This document shows positions 18,476-27,230 of a stretch of DNA of 64,000 nt, in pieces. Below the pieces are notes generated by a model that saw only the letters and a list, made by a program, of their open reading frames with translations, was not told where the DNA came from and searched no databases. This stretch comes from Endozoicomonas sp. 8E. GTDB lineage: Bacteria; Pseudomonadota; Gammaproteobacteria; Pseudomonadales; Endozoicomonadaceae. How positions within the stretch are numbered: the stretch's first letter is position 1; the number at the start of each line of letters is the position of its first letter. Where the stretch lies: positions 5,348,501 to 5,412,500 of the forward strand of contig NZ_CP120717.1 of NCBI RefSeq assembly GCF_032883915.1, given 5' to 3'. Made by a program: the position numbers and the translations under genes.

Positions 18476-18503
18476 ATAGACCCGTTAATTAAACGAAAGT
18501 TCC
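18476..18503 (-). promoter_or_regulatory. Sigma-E/ECF-like promoter, copy E
   Basis: The minus strand reads GGAACTT, 16 bases (TCGTTTAATTAACGGG, identical to copy A), then TCTAT. It precedes the decayed stump at 18133-18445. It lies only 13 bases from the stop codon of ycjF, so the family sequence was inserted immediately behind a core operon. Confidence 0.55.
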
Positions 18504-18515
18504 AAAAAAAGACCG

Positions 18516-19508
18516 TTAGTCGCTATCCTTCTGAAACCTTGCCCGGATTGAGCTGATGATCTCTTTCGCCATTTTCCCCATTCCCGGCCGCTGACCTTCT
18601 GTAAAAGGCATCGGGCGGCACAGTTCCATGGCCAGAATACCGATTCTTGCGGTATAGAAACCGATACCTGCCCCCGTTGCAGCCTGGCTACTGATCGTGC
18701 TAATCAGTTTGCTGGAGGCCAGATCCGCCAGCTGGTCTGTGATGAGTTCTGTGCTGCCAGCCAGAGCCATCTGGGTCAGCGTCATCTTTAACAGTCTTAC
18801 TCTTGCCGACAGGGAGGGACGGAGGCCATAAATCTGGCAGATTTCATCCAGCATCTTCAGGCAGCGCCAGCCTGACAGCAGGATATCCAGCAGTGCCAGC
18901 GGACTGATAGCCACCAGGATCGCCGTTTGCTGGCTGTGCCGGGAAATTCTGGAGATAGCCTGTTTATCCAGATTACGGAACAGCTGCTGATCCAGGTGCT
19001 GCAGGGTTTCAGCATCATCCGCATAATCAGGCAATGTGCTCAGGGCTTTTTCCAGCAAAGGTTGATGGGGCTTATTCCGATAAAGAGCAGTTAATTTTGC
19101 CAGCCAGGTTCTGGCGTGTCCGCATGAGCGCGCTTTAAGAATACTCTCAGCGTCTGATTGTAACTGGTCGATACCTTTGAATTCTTTCTGATAGCCGAAG
19201 TATTCCCAGGCTGCTTTTCCCAGCAGGCCGATAAGGCCAGCTACCAGCAGGCCAAATACAGCAGCCAGTGCCCAGTGGGTCTGACTCAGGAAATGAAAGA
19301 ATTCAACCGTCTGCCAGATGGCCAGAATAGTAATCAGGGCGAGGATGCCTTTTGCTGCACGACTTAGAAAACGCAGAGGCTTAAGTGATAGCGAGGGATC
19401 AATTAATAGTGGCAGATTCTGATCGTTGCTCAGGGATTCCGGAGTTTCCAGCTCAACACTTTGATCCAGGGGAATAAAGAATTCGTCTTTCTCTTGGGTG
19501 GGTTTCAT
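18516..19508 (-). CDS. ycjF: YcjF-family inner membrane protein (DUF697)
   Basis: This 330-aa protein matches the YcjF/UPF0283 family. It has a polar N-terminus, two membrane segments near residues 50-95 (ILALITILAIWQTVEF, WALAAVFGLLVAGLIGLLG) and a C-terminal DUF697 region. That region carries QQTAILVAISPLALLDILLSGW and a glycine-rich GAGIGFYTARIGILAMELCRPMPF. Its ATG overlaps the stop of ycjX by four bases (ATGA), so translation is coupled. In Enterobacteria ycjXF belong to the phage-shock (Psp) regulon; here no psp genes are visible. The molecular role is not established. Confidence 0.9.
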   Translation of the reverse strand: MKPTQEKDEFFIPLDQSVELETPESLSNDQNLPLLIDPSLSLKPLRFLSRAAKGILALITILAIWQTVEFFHFLSQTHWALAAVFGLLVAGLIGLLGKAAWEYFGYQKEFKGIDQLQSDAESILKARSCGHARTWLAKLTALYRNKPHQPLLEKALSTLPDYADDAETLQHLDQQLFRNLDKQAISRISRHSQQTAILVAISPLALLDILLSGWRCLKMLDEICQIYGLRPSLSARVRLLKMTLTQMALAGSTELITDQLADLASSKLISTISSQAATGAGIGFYTARIGILAMELCRPMPFTEGQRPGMGKMAKEIISSIRARFQKDSD

Positions 19509-20935
19509 TGAAATTTATCTCCCAGCAGATCATTCAAAACGCTGTCCAGACGAATGTGAGGTAACCGGCTTCCGATGTTTAGTTGCAGTCCGACCGGAGG
19601 TAACAGCCTGCGCAGATGCCACGGTCTGGAATTCTGCCAGTAGTCATTGTCGGGATACTGCTCTGGCAAGGGAGGGTGGAGAAGAAGGCCAGGGCCCTCT
19701 TCGGTATTGCCTTTCAATACTCTCTGGCCCTGGTGATCAACATAAGTTGTGGAGCGGACAGAGGCGATGGCCTCGCAACGAATATCAACCTCCTTAAAAG
19801 TGGCCTGTCGCTGTGACTCTCTGACCAGAGACGCTGTCAGTGATCGTACCTGTTCATGCTGATCAGGCAAGACCTGATCGATTTTACTGGCTGCGAAGAC
19901 AATCCGGTCAATCCGTGGCTGAATCAGTCGGCGAATAATATTGTTGCTGCCGTATTCAAAGTTTTGCAGAACCTGGGTCAGTGACAGCCTCAGATTATCC
20001 ATGGCTTCCTGCCCCTGATTCAGGCTCTTCAATACATCGATAAGGACCAGCTGGCGGTCAATGCGTTGAAAGGTATTTTTGTAGAAAGGCCTTACCCACC
20101 GTTTCAGATAATGCTGGTAATTGGTTTCACAGATTCGATAGAGCGCATCGACAGGAGCAGCCGATTGGTCCGCTTCACTCAGCTCCACCCGTTGCGGCAG
20201 GGGAATAAATGGGAAATGGCTTTCAGGGCTGTCAGAAGCCAGATGCAACAGACGTCCGGGCTGAATCATCGTCAGCCCCTGTTGCTGGCAACGTTTCAGA
20301 AAATCCAGCTGTTGCTGCCAGAGCGAGTTCAGCCTCCACTCGTCCAGAGGTTCCAGAACGTTCAGTGATTTCAGTTGAACTAAAAAAGGATCTTCTGGCA
20401 TGGCTGCTGCCAGTTTTCGGCTTTGCTGGCACCAGTCGTGATAACTCATTTCCAATAGTGGAAGGTCCAGTAACCATTCCCCAGGATAGTCGTGTATTTC
20501 CAGATAAAGGCGACTAATACCCGGTTTTTTTCCGGGGATTATATGACTGCGGGCGCGGTATTTGATTTCCAGCAAACATCCCGACGCCTGTCGTGTGGCT
20601 CTGGGCCAGACTTGCCTGTCCAGTGAGGTGGCGCCCTCTTGGTAGGGAAACAGAGGCAGATCGTTGAGTGGGGAAATTTCTACACCCAGCAAGCGACCCT
20701 GCAGGGCGGGTGGTAATGCGGTCAGAGCAGCATCAGGGTAGTAACGAAGCTGATGGATAAGGCTGGTGATCAGAGTAGTCTTGCCGCTACCACTTAGTCC
20801 GGTAATCCCCAGGCAGACTCTTTGGTCGAGCAGACGGTCGACACCGGCAGCCACCGAAAGTGACGTTGAACTGGCCAGGCTTTTCACCCTGTCGCCGGCT
20901 CTTTTCAATCTCTCTTTGAGGTCTTGCTTTCGCAC
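19505..20935 (-). CDS. ycjX: YcjX-family P-loop NTPase (DUF463)
   Basis: This 476-aa protein has a Walker A motif GLSGSGKT at residues 46-53, a downstream DYPGEWLLDLPLLEMSYHDW stretch resembling a switch region, and KIDQVLP close to the GTP-specificity position. These are hallmarks of the YcjX family of predicted GTPases of stress responses. The length fits the family. It is the first gene of a ycjX-ycjF pair. The intergenic region upstream (20936-21118) has no ORF and no clear terminator. Confidence 0.9.
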   Translation of the reverse strand: MRKQDLKERLKRAGDRVKSLASSTSLSVAAGVDRLLDQRVCLGITGLSGSGKTTLITSLIHQLRYYPDAALTALPPALQGRLLGVEISPLNDLPLFPYQEGATSLDRQVWPRATRQASGCLLEIKYRARSHIIPGKKPGISRLYLEIHDYPGEWLLDLPLLEMSYHDWCQQSRKLAAAMPEDPFLVQLKSLNVLEPLDEWRLNSLWQQQLDFLKRCQQQGLTMIQPGRLLHLASDSPESHFPFIPLPQRVELSEADQSAAPVDALYRICETNYQHYLKRWVRPFYKNTFQRIDRQLVLIDVLKSLNQGQEAMDNLRLSLTQVLQNFEYGSNNIIRRLIQPRIDRIVFAASKIDQVLPDQHEQVRSLTASLVRESQRQATFKEVDIRCEAIASVRSTTYVDHQGQRVLKGNTEEGPGLLLHPPLPEQYPDNDYWQNSRPWHLRRLLPPVGLQLNIGSRLPHIRLDSVLNDLLGDKFQ

Positions 20936-21118
20936 ATCAATCTTCTATTTTTGTCCGTTCCTCTCATAGTGCTGTAGGCTTGGGTCATTTTCAAGGGTGG
21001 GCCTATAATCGACTACTGTTTGAAATGCAGCCTGTTACTGGAGATGAGGCCGGGTTTCATGCTGCACCCTGGCAGACTGCTTTTCGACAATGACAGACAT
21101 CACTAAAAAGAAGAATCA

Positions 21119-21727
21119 TTAGATGAAGTCATCAATCAGTTGTGCAGGCTCTTTGTCCAGACGATCCGGATGAAGACTCCAGCGACAGTTTTTAGAAAAC
21201 TGGCTGCTGAGATAATCCGCCTGCTCCGGCAAAATCCGGTGGCTATTCACCAAAGCCAGATATTCAGCAGCATTTGGTCGATAGGGTAACGCCACCAATG
21301 TCATATCCAGTTCTTCCAGCAAACGATCACTTTTAAATTGATTGCATCGCTTGCAGGCAGCCACCACATTCATCCAGTCGTCTTGTCCGCCCCTTGAAGT
21401 AGGCAGAATATGGTCGCGGGTCAAAAACCGGCGTGTCAGGAACTTGCCACAGTACATGCACTGGTGATTATCACGTTCGAAAAGAGAAGTGTTAGTTAAG
21501 GCTGGATTAGTGCGGACAGGGAAGTGTCGTTTACCACCACAGGCAATAATGCTGGGTAATTCAATGACCGTCTGGGTGCCAAGCCATCGGTTATAGCCAC
21601 CTCTTACCCGATAAATGATGTCACCAAGGCTCCAGCGGATCAGGTCTCTCGAGTAGAGACAGACTGTCTCCTGCCAGGTCAGCCACTCCACCGGTTGTCC
21701 GGCAGCATTCAGTCGCAGAATATACAT
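21119..21727 (-). CDS. HNH endonuclease family protein
   Basis: This 202-aa protein has an HNH nuclease core at about residues 90-145: CMYCGKFLTRRFLTRDHILP, then SRGGQDDWMNVVAACKRCNQFKSDR. That gives two C-x2-C zinc pairs, the DH of the first motif strand, the central Asn and the final KCN-like stretch. The ~85 residues before it resemble the N-terminal segment of chromosomal HNH proteins common in proteobacteria (LRLNAAGQPVEWLTWQETVCLY). It starts at ATG 21727 behind GGGAGC. There are no restriction or phage genes beside it, so it is probably a core nuclease of unknown substrate. Confidence 0.85.
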   Translation of the reverse strand: MYILRLNAAGQPVEWLTWQETVCLYSRDLIRWSLGDIIYRVRGGYNRWLGTQTVIELPSIIACGGKRHFPVRTNPALTNTSLFERDNHQCMYCGKFLTRRFLTRDHILPTSRGGQDDWMNVVAACKRCNQFKSDRLLEELDMTLVALPYRPNAAEYLALVNSHRILPEQADYLSSQFSKNCRWSLHPDRLDKEPAQLIDDFI

Positions 21728-22020
21728 AATTCAGCTCCCGTTTTTTCATCCATGACCCTCTTTTATTAACTTATCGAAATGAAATGCACTTGCCAATGCC
21801 CTATTCCCGACAACTGTTTGCTAACACTTGAACTTTTGTTTGAAAAACACAGTCAGGGACTGCCTTTATTTTAAATCAGAATCGATTCCGACACTGACTT
21901 TCTGAAACCACAACCCAACCAGAGTTGGAAAGACAGACATGCCGTAAAGGATTCTGATAGTCTTTTTTCACGGGACGGAGCTTGTCTCCCCTGCGACAGA
22001 ACGACAGCGGAGTGATAACA

Positions 22021-22332
22021 ATGATACTGGAAGTAGCCATCCTGGATGTAAAGTCGGGCCAGGAGGTTGGGTTTGAACGAGCCTTTGCCCAGGCACAGGG
22101 CATCATTGCCAGCATGAAGGGTTACATTAACCATCAGCTACAAAAATGTCTGGAGAAAGATAGCCGTTATCTGCTTTTGGTGAACTGGGATACACTGGAA
22201 GATCACACAGAAGGCTTTAGAGGGTCAGAAGAGTATCAGGAGTGGAAACGATTGCTGCATCACTTTTATGATCCCTTTCCAGAGGTGGATCACTACACCA
22301 ACACTTTAATAAGTAGTTTCCCCCCTGAATAA
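22021..22332 (+). CDS. Antibiotic-biosynthesis monooxygenase (ABM) domain protein
   Basis: This 103-aa protein is a single ABM domain: MILEVAILDVKSGQEVGFERAF, ASMKGYINHQLQKCLEKDSRYLLLVNWDTLEDH, and FRGSEEYQEWKRLLHHFYDP. Such small dimeric ferredoxin-like proteins act as cofactor-free oxygenases or in haem/quinone chemistry; the substrate here is unknown. The ATG at 22021 is chosen because it begins the first beta strand. A TTG at 21982 would add 13 non-conserved residues. Confidence 0.85.
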   Translation: MILEVAILDVKSGQEVGFERAFAQAQGIIASMKGYINHQLQKCLEKDSRYLLLVNWDTLEDHTEGFRGSEEYQEWKRLLHHFYDPFPEVDHYTNTLISSFPPE

Positions 22333-22352
22333 GCAATGAAGCAGACTTCATA

Positions 22353-23405
22353 ATGGACAGTCACCCAGCAAGAAGAATCAGGCCAATGTCATCAAAAAGA
22401 GAACCTGTGTTTTATCTGGATCTATTACGTGTTGTGGCCGCAGTAGCCGTGATTATTATCCACGTATTGGGACCCTATCGTGACCTTTACGGGCAAATTC
22501 CCATGTCGGACTGGCTCACAGCCGTCACCTTTAACAGTTTTTCCCGCTGGTGCGTTCCCATTTTTATCATGATCACCGGCATGTTGTTTTTATCAGACAA
22601 ACGCCCTTTTGACCTGGATTACTTCCTCAGACGACGGGTGATGAAAGTTCTGGTGCCCTTCCTTTTCTGGGCCGTGTTTTATTCCTTTCTGGCAGGACTC
22701 ACACCCACTTTTGATTACCAGTGGACCAGGGCCATTGATACCCTGAAAGAACTCCCCTATGAAAGCACCTGGTACCACCTTGGCTTCTATTACTATTTTA
22801 TTCCTCTTTATCTTGTCATTCCTTTTCTGAGACCTGCTGTTCACACCATGCCCGATGATCTGCTTAAATTTATGGCCGGGGTCTGGTTATGGCTGACATT
22901 GAGTTACCTAATCAGGATCGAGACTTTCTGGCATATCAATACACTCCTGTACGGTGGTTATTTAATCTGGGGTTACTGCCTTGCAAAGTATGATACCCGC
23001 AAGCATCAACCATTGATTATTGCTGGCGGTATTATTGGGCTGATGCTTACTTTAGGTGGTGTGCTCTGGCTCAGCACCGACAAGGGAGCCTACAGCTTTG
23101 GTCGATTTAACTCCTATAAAACCATTAATACCGTTCTTGTGGCGACCATGGTCTTCTGTCTTGCCAAGCACTATGGCGACAGGATTCAGGGTAGAAGTAA
23201 AAACATTATTTCCATGTTCAGCCGTTACAGTCTGGGCATTTATCTGGTACATCCTCTTCTGCTCTGGCCCGTCAGAGCCTACGACCTCTATCCAGCCAGC
23301 GCCATTATCATGATTCCCTTCTGGACTGTTGTGACCTTACTGGCCAGTACCGCTTTCGTCTGGCTACTCAGTCGAAGTCGTTTAACCCACTGGATGGTTC
23401 CCTGA
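22353..23405 (+). CDS. Acyltransferase family 3 membrane protein (OafA/WecH-like)
   Basis: This 350-aa multi-pass membrane protein begins its core with REPVFYLDLLRVVAAVAVIIIHVLG, the first segment of acyltransferase-3 enzymes with the conserved His. W-S/R-C-V-P-I-F-I-M-I-T-G-M-L-F-L follows, and about ten hydrophobic segments in all. These enzymes O-acetylate or O-succinylate surface sugars at the inner membrane. The nearest substrate gene is not visible. The ATG at 22386 (MSSKREPV) is an alternative start. It lies 21 bases after the ABM gene and may be cotranscribed. Confidence 0.85.
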   Translation: MDSHPARRIRPMSSKREPVFYLDLLRVVAAVAVIIIHVLGPYRDLYGQIPMSDWLTAVTFNSFSRWCVPIFIMITGMLFLSDKRPFDLDYFLRRRVMKVLVPFLFWAVFYSFLAGLTPTFDYQWTRAIDTLKELPYESTWYHLGFYYYFIPLYLVIPFLRPAVHTMPDDLLKFMAGVWLWLTLSYLIRIETFWHINTLLYGGYLIWGYCLAKYDTRKHQPLIIAGGIIGLMLTLGGVLWLSTDKGAYSFGRFNSYKTINTVLVATMVFCLAKHYGDRIQGRSKNIISMFSRYSLGIYLVHPLLLWPVRAYDLYPASAIIMIPFWTVVTLLASTAFVWLLSRSRLTHWMVP

Positions 23406-23556
23406 TCTGGAGAGTGTCGCAAAAGTAGCGAGCAAAGAGACCAGATTCTATCCGGTAACGGGGAGGTAAAACTCCTCGCTGAAAAGCTATCTGGCCTTCT
23501 GGCTTTCAAGCCCCTTATAATGCCCTTCCCACAGTTCAACCTGATCAGATATCATT

Positions 23557-24306
23557 ATGTCTAAAAGCGTGATTTGTGACATTGACGGCGTAATCCTGCA
23601 TGACAACTCCCTGATCCCCGGTGCTGATGATTTCATTCACAGTATGCAGGAGCGGGACATCTCCCTGATCATGCTGACCAACTACCCCTCCCAGACCGAA
23701 AAAGATCTGCAAAACCGCTTTGCTTCTGCTGGTATCACTATCCCGGAAAGTTGCTTTTTCACTTCCGCCATGGCCACTGCGGAATTCCTTAAACGACAGG
23801 AAGGTCAGAAAGCTTATGTTATCGGCGAAGGTGCCCTGGTTCACGAACTGTATAAGGCTGGCTTCACCATTACCGATATCAATCCGGACTTTGTTGTCGT
23901 GGGTGAAACCAAGAACTATAACTGGAACATGATCCACACCGGTGCCCGGTTTGTCTCTGAAGGGGCACGCTTTATTGCCACAAATCCCGATACCCACGGC
24001 CCCAAAATGACTCCGGCCTGTGGTGCACTGTGTGCTCCTATCGAGCGGATTACAGGCAAAAAACCCTTCTATGTAGGCAAGCCCAGTGCCTGGATTATCC
24101 GTGCCGCCCTGAACAGGATGGAGTCACACTCAGACAATACCGTCATTGTGGGTGACAACCTGCGCACCGATATTCTTGCAGGCTTTCAGGCTGGTCTTGA
24201 AACCATACTGGTTTTATCCGGTGTATCACGCCTCGCCGATATCGATCAGGTTCCATACAAGCCCAACCATATTTTCGATTGTGTAGCGGATATTGATATT
24301 ATCTAA
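23557..24306 (+). CDS. nagD: HAD-IIA phosphatase, NagD
   Basis: This 249-aa cytosolic HAD hydrolase has the nucleophile motif VICDIDGVILHDN at residues 5-17. LTNYPSQTEKDL is motif II, KPFYVGKPSAWII carries the Lys of motif III, and VGDNLRTDILAGFQAGLETILVLSG is motif IV. The length and the NYPSQT cap signature match NagD, a nucleotide (UMP/GMP) phosphatase. No nag genes lie next to it, so the historical link to N-acetylglucosamine use is not supported here. Confidence 0.92.
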   Translation: MSKSVICDIDGVILHDNSLIPGADDFIHSMQERDISLIMLTNYPSQTEKDLQNRFASAGITIPESCFFTSAMATAEFLKRQEGQKAYVIGEGALVHELYKAGFTITDINPDFVVVGETKNYNWNMIHTGARFVSEGARFIATNPDTHGPKMTPACGALCAPIERITGKKPFYVGKPSAWIIRAALNRMESHSDNTVIVGDNLRTDILAGFQAGLETILVLSGVSRLADIDQVPYKPNHIFDCVADIDII

Positions 24307-24351
24307 GCCGGTTTAATCTCAGATAGAGTTTGGATGATCTGAATGCCTGCC

Positions 24352-25590
24352 TCACAGATAACGATCAGTCTTTCTCTTTTTATTCCTTTTGACGTTGTAT
24401 CTAACGCCAGAGCCGGTTATCGACATAGCTCTGGCAATGGACTTCTCCAGGGCAGTTCTGAGTTCTGGAAACGACTCCCAACGATCAAAGCCGTTAATAT
24501 AATCTCTGGCAATGTCCGCCATCTCTTCCAATCTTTTTGAAGGATTTTTAACACCAATACCTTTGCCAAATCTCACCAGTTTGTCCTGATCTGGAAACTC
24601 CCGGCTCTGCTCCATCTTCAAAGCCAGATCATGAGCATCACTTTTGTACACTGTCGTGTTGACGACATCATAAAGAGGAGAAAGCCTTAACTCTGTTAAT
24701 GGACAAATACTGTCATAAACTAATGAAAAGTTTTTCAAATGGGCATCGCCATTGCCTAATAAACAACTGATGGCTACATAATCAAAAATCTGATCACTCT
24801 GCTGCGTATCTTTTGTATAAAGTTGTACAACTTTAGCGACGTGTTCATAGCTGCCCACATACTTGTCATCACCCGATCTTTTCATCAATACAGCAAAATC
24901 TTCCATGCCTAATGACTGCCCCTTTAAAAGATCAAAGCGCTTCATGATAAATAGCTCTTCATTCTGTGACAGCCAAAACTCTGGAACACTGATGCCACAC
25001 TCTCGGGCGATACTCATACAGATGAACTCATTCAGTGCCAGATTCTCATACTCATCTCCACCGGTTTTAACGATCAGTTCAGGTTCAACCAAAGCTCCTC
25101 TTTCACTGGACTTCTGAGTGTTGACCAGAAGTTTTGGCTGAACGCCCGATACCGCTGCCGTGTTCAAAAGGTATTTGTCCAGAAGATAATCAAAGACACT
25201 TTCACGACGATCCCAATTTATAAGAGCATCAAGGCTTTCATGCCCTGCTGGTTCCAGAACCAGATCACTTTCGTAACTGAGTCGACCCATTCCGCGATGC
25301 TGCTGAAGTGCCAGAAACAACACATCGTTGACCTTAATATACCTCCTTAGTCGTTCAGTTAGCCTTTCCCTGACATAGCCTTCAGGGATATTCATCTGAA
25401 AAACAGGATGAAGCGCCCCGCTATTATAAGAAGCTATTCTTTGTGGCATCGTCAAAGAGATGTCTTCACCGGGTTCTGCATAAGAAAAGGAAAAAGAACC
25501 CCGGTCAAAGTCCAACACTCCAGCTTTCCCTGCCGGAGTGTGAACCCGGACCCGATTCATTTTTTCTGGCCATTCATCGAAGCGATTCAA
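24352..25590 (-). CDS. hipA: HipA-type toxin kinase
   Basis: This 412-aa protein has the HipA layout. The N-subdomain is RVRVHTPAGKAGVLDFDRGSF, ALHPVFQMNIPEGYVRERL. The G-loop area is VQPKLLVNTQ. Then come ELIVKTGGDEYENLALNEF with the ATP-binding Lys, LFIMKRFDL, the catalytic loop LLGNGDAHLKNFSLVYD and the metal-binding LSPLYDVVNTTVY. HipA kinases phosphorylate aminoacyl-tRNA synthetases and cause growth arrest or persistence. The TTG at 25590 has GGAG at good distance; the ATG at 25560 (MNRVRVHTPAG) is an equally possible start. It follows hipB after 34 bases. Confidence 0.9.
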   Translation of the reverse strand: MNRFDEWPEKMNRVRVHTPAGKAGVLDFDRGSFSFSYAEPGEDISLTMPQRIASYNSGALHPVFQMNIPEGYVRERLTERLRRYIKVNDVLFLALQQHRGMGRLSYESDLVLEPAGHESLDALINWDRRESVFDYLLDKYLLNTAAVSGVQPKLLVNTQKSSERGALVEPELIVKTGGDEYENLALNEFICMSIARECGISVPEFWLSQNEELFIMKRFDLLKGQSLGMEDFAVLMKRSGDDKYVGSYEHVAKVVQLYTKDTQQSDQIFDYVAISCLLGNGDAHLKNFSLVYDSICPLTELRLSPLYDVVNTTVYKSDAHDLALKMEQSREFPDQDKLVRFGKGIGVKNPSKRLEEMADIARDYINGFDRWESFPELRTALEKSIARAMSITGSGVRYNVKRNKKRKTDRYL

Positions 25591-25624
25591 TCCTTCTCTC
25601 CAGTCATGAATTTACCCGTTGTCA

Positions 25625-25870
25625 CTATTCGTATTTAAATAACTCATCAAGATCATCCCATGTGGGTCTTTCAGCATCTTTGACCGTCAGCTCCAGACCC
25701 AGCAACCCAAGATAATTGTTCAGAGCCCACAAAGCTCCCCGGTATCGATCGTTTTCTATGGCTGAGATAACACTTCGGGTAGTTTTAGCCTGTTTGGCAG
25801 CCTCGGTCTGATTCCAACCCCTGGCTTTTCGGCGATCTCGACATTGCTGTCCAATAGTATTCATTTTCAT
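25625..25870 (-). CDS. hipB: HipB-type antitoxin (XRE family)
   Basis: This ~81-aa helix-turn-helix protein (IGQQCRDRRKARGWNQTEAAKQAKTTRSVISAIEND) is the standard antitoxin partner of HipA. It binds DNA and the kinase and represses the operon. The ATG at 25870 is used; a TTG one codon earlier and an ATG at 25864 are alternatives, none with a strong ribosome site. It is the first gene of the hipBA operon and lies just downstream of a pair of direct repeats that may be its operators. Confidence 0.88.
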   Translation of the reverse strand: MKMNTIGQQCRDRRKARGWNQTEAAKQAKTTRSVISAIENDRYRGALWALNNYLGLLGLELTVKDAERPTWDDLDELFKYE

Positions 25871-25883
25871 CAATTATGAGTGC

Positions 25884-25935
25884 ATATACATTCATTATGG
25901 CATAAATTAATAAAATGAACTTATATACATTCATT
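25884..25935 (-). promoter_or_regulatory. Direct repeats upstream of hipB, candidate operators
   Basis: ATATACATTCATT occurs exactly at 25884-25896 and 25923-25935, 39 bases apart start to start, directly before hipB. Spacing close to four helical turns fits binding of two HipB dimers on one DNA face. The assignment to HipB is inference from position. Confidence 0.5.
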
Positions 25936-25991
25936 TTTAGTTTGAAAAATTCTGTTCAACTTCTGAGGAAGCGTCTTTCCAAACGGCAAAC

Positions 25992-26654
25992 TCAGGACCT
26001 TGATTCCGGCTCTCTCTGCAGAGCATCCTGATCCATCCCGCCCGCCAGAAACTCAATGAGGAACCGGGTCTGCTGAACAATATGTTCCGGAGTCCAGGTC
26101 TCAGGGTCCAGACGACACTGCTGATCCCAGCGAGCTACCGTGTGAACCACCATAGAACCCATGAAAGTGAGCCGGGCATGGCGCTCTTTGACACTCAAGT
26201 GTGGCAGGGTGGTAGCAAATGCTTCAGTCATACGAACCAGAGAGCTGCTTCTGGGGGGATCCATGGCAAGGATCTGCTGGTTACCGCGCTGGAACAGCTG
26301 ACTGACCAGGCTGGTATAGGAGCTATCCTCTCTTGAGGTTTTAAGGTTTTCCATATAGGGAAGCAACAGAACCTTAACCAGATCTCTGGTTGTTGGAGGT
26401 TCCTTGCGGTTAAGGAGTTCATCCAGCATTTCGTGACGTTTTTGGTTGAGAGGGATCATCCGGAAATCCAGAATGGCATTAATCAATCCGGCCCGGTCAC
26501 CAAAATGGTACTGAACAGCAGAGTTATTCTTCTGTCCTGCGGCTCTGGCTATTTCACGATCTGAAACCGCATCCAGCCCTCTTTCGGCTATCAGTTTTTC
26601 CGCTGCTCTTACCAGCGCTTCCTTAGCGTCTGTCAGACGTATAATTGCATTCAT
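25992..26654 (-). CDS. TetR/AcrR-family regulator
   Basis: This 220-aa protein has a TetR helix-turn-helix at about residues 10-60 (AKEALVRAAEKLIAERGLDAVSDREIARAAGQKNNSAVQYHFGDRAGLINAILD). A helical ligand-binding domain follows. It is transcribed away from the liu operon at 28399, with only a broken F-box gene in between. Some proteobacteria control liu genes with a TetR regulator (LiuQ), so a role in leucine catabolism is possible but unproven. A perfect palindrome 17 bases upstream of the ATG suggests autoregulation. Confidence 0.85.
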   Translation of the reverse strand: MNAIIRLTDAKEALVRAAEKLIAERGLDAVSDREIARAAGQKNNSAVQYHFGDRAGLINAILDFRMIPLNQKRHEMLDELLNRKEPPTTRDLVKVLLLPYMENLKTSREDSSYTSLVSQLFQRGNQQILAMDPPRSSSLVRMTEAFATTLPHLSVKERHARLTFMGSMVVHTVARWDQQCRLDPETWTPEHIVQQTRFLIEFLAGGMDQDALQREPESRS

Positions 26655-26670
26655 AGTGGTGCCACAAAGG

Positions 26671-26688
26671 TTAAGCTATCTAGCTTAA
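26671..26688. promoter_or_regulatory. Perfect palindrome, probable TetR operator
   Basis: TTAAGCTA-TC-TAGCTTAA has eight-base perfect arms around two bases. It lies between the tetR ATG (26654) and its presumed promoter. Size, symmetry and position are typical of TetR-family operators. Confidence 0.6.
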
Positions 26689-26689
26689 T

Positions 26690-27230
26690 TACTCACTTTA
26701 ATATCATTTAAAAAGAACGAGCCAATTCAGTTATAAAGGCTGCCCACTGTCGTAGACCGCCTACATTATCTGACAGAGAAATGCCGACCATAAAACCCTT
26801 TTGCCGTTTTAAATGATGAGACACTGACAGCACTTCCTGTTCAATGCCGTTTAAAAGCAGTATTTAAAGCTTCTTAAATTGAACGCAAGCTTAACATCTG
26901 TAGTCTTTGAGGGCGAACCCCAGTGAGAGCTGAAGTCTTAATTCTGCTGCACCGGTTAAAAAATGGCTTCCATTCTCCCTGCCCCGAAGAGGGTGTTCCT
27001 TGACAGCCTATGTTCTCCTGAATGCTATGGGCAGGGTGCTGGACAGCCAGGCCAGCTTCCCTGGTTTGGCTGAGATTATTGTAGATTAGAGGGACTTATT
27101 CGCAATTAAGTTAGCTTCACTTAACCTTGATGTTATGAACTTTCATTCTAAAACCGTTTCCAACCTTCATTAATCAACTTTAAAAGTCCTCTCAGGAAGA
27201 GAATACAAACTGACTTTGGAGTAACCAGGC
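26690..27230. other. Non-coding stretch, nothing specific found
   Basis: These 540 bases upstream of tetR and of the broken F-box gene hold no convincing ORF, hairpin or repeat. The promoter of tetR should lie near its left end. Confidence 0.5.
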
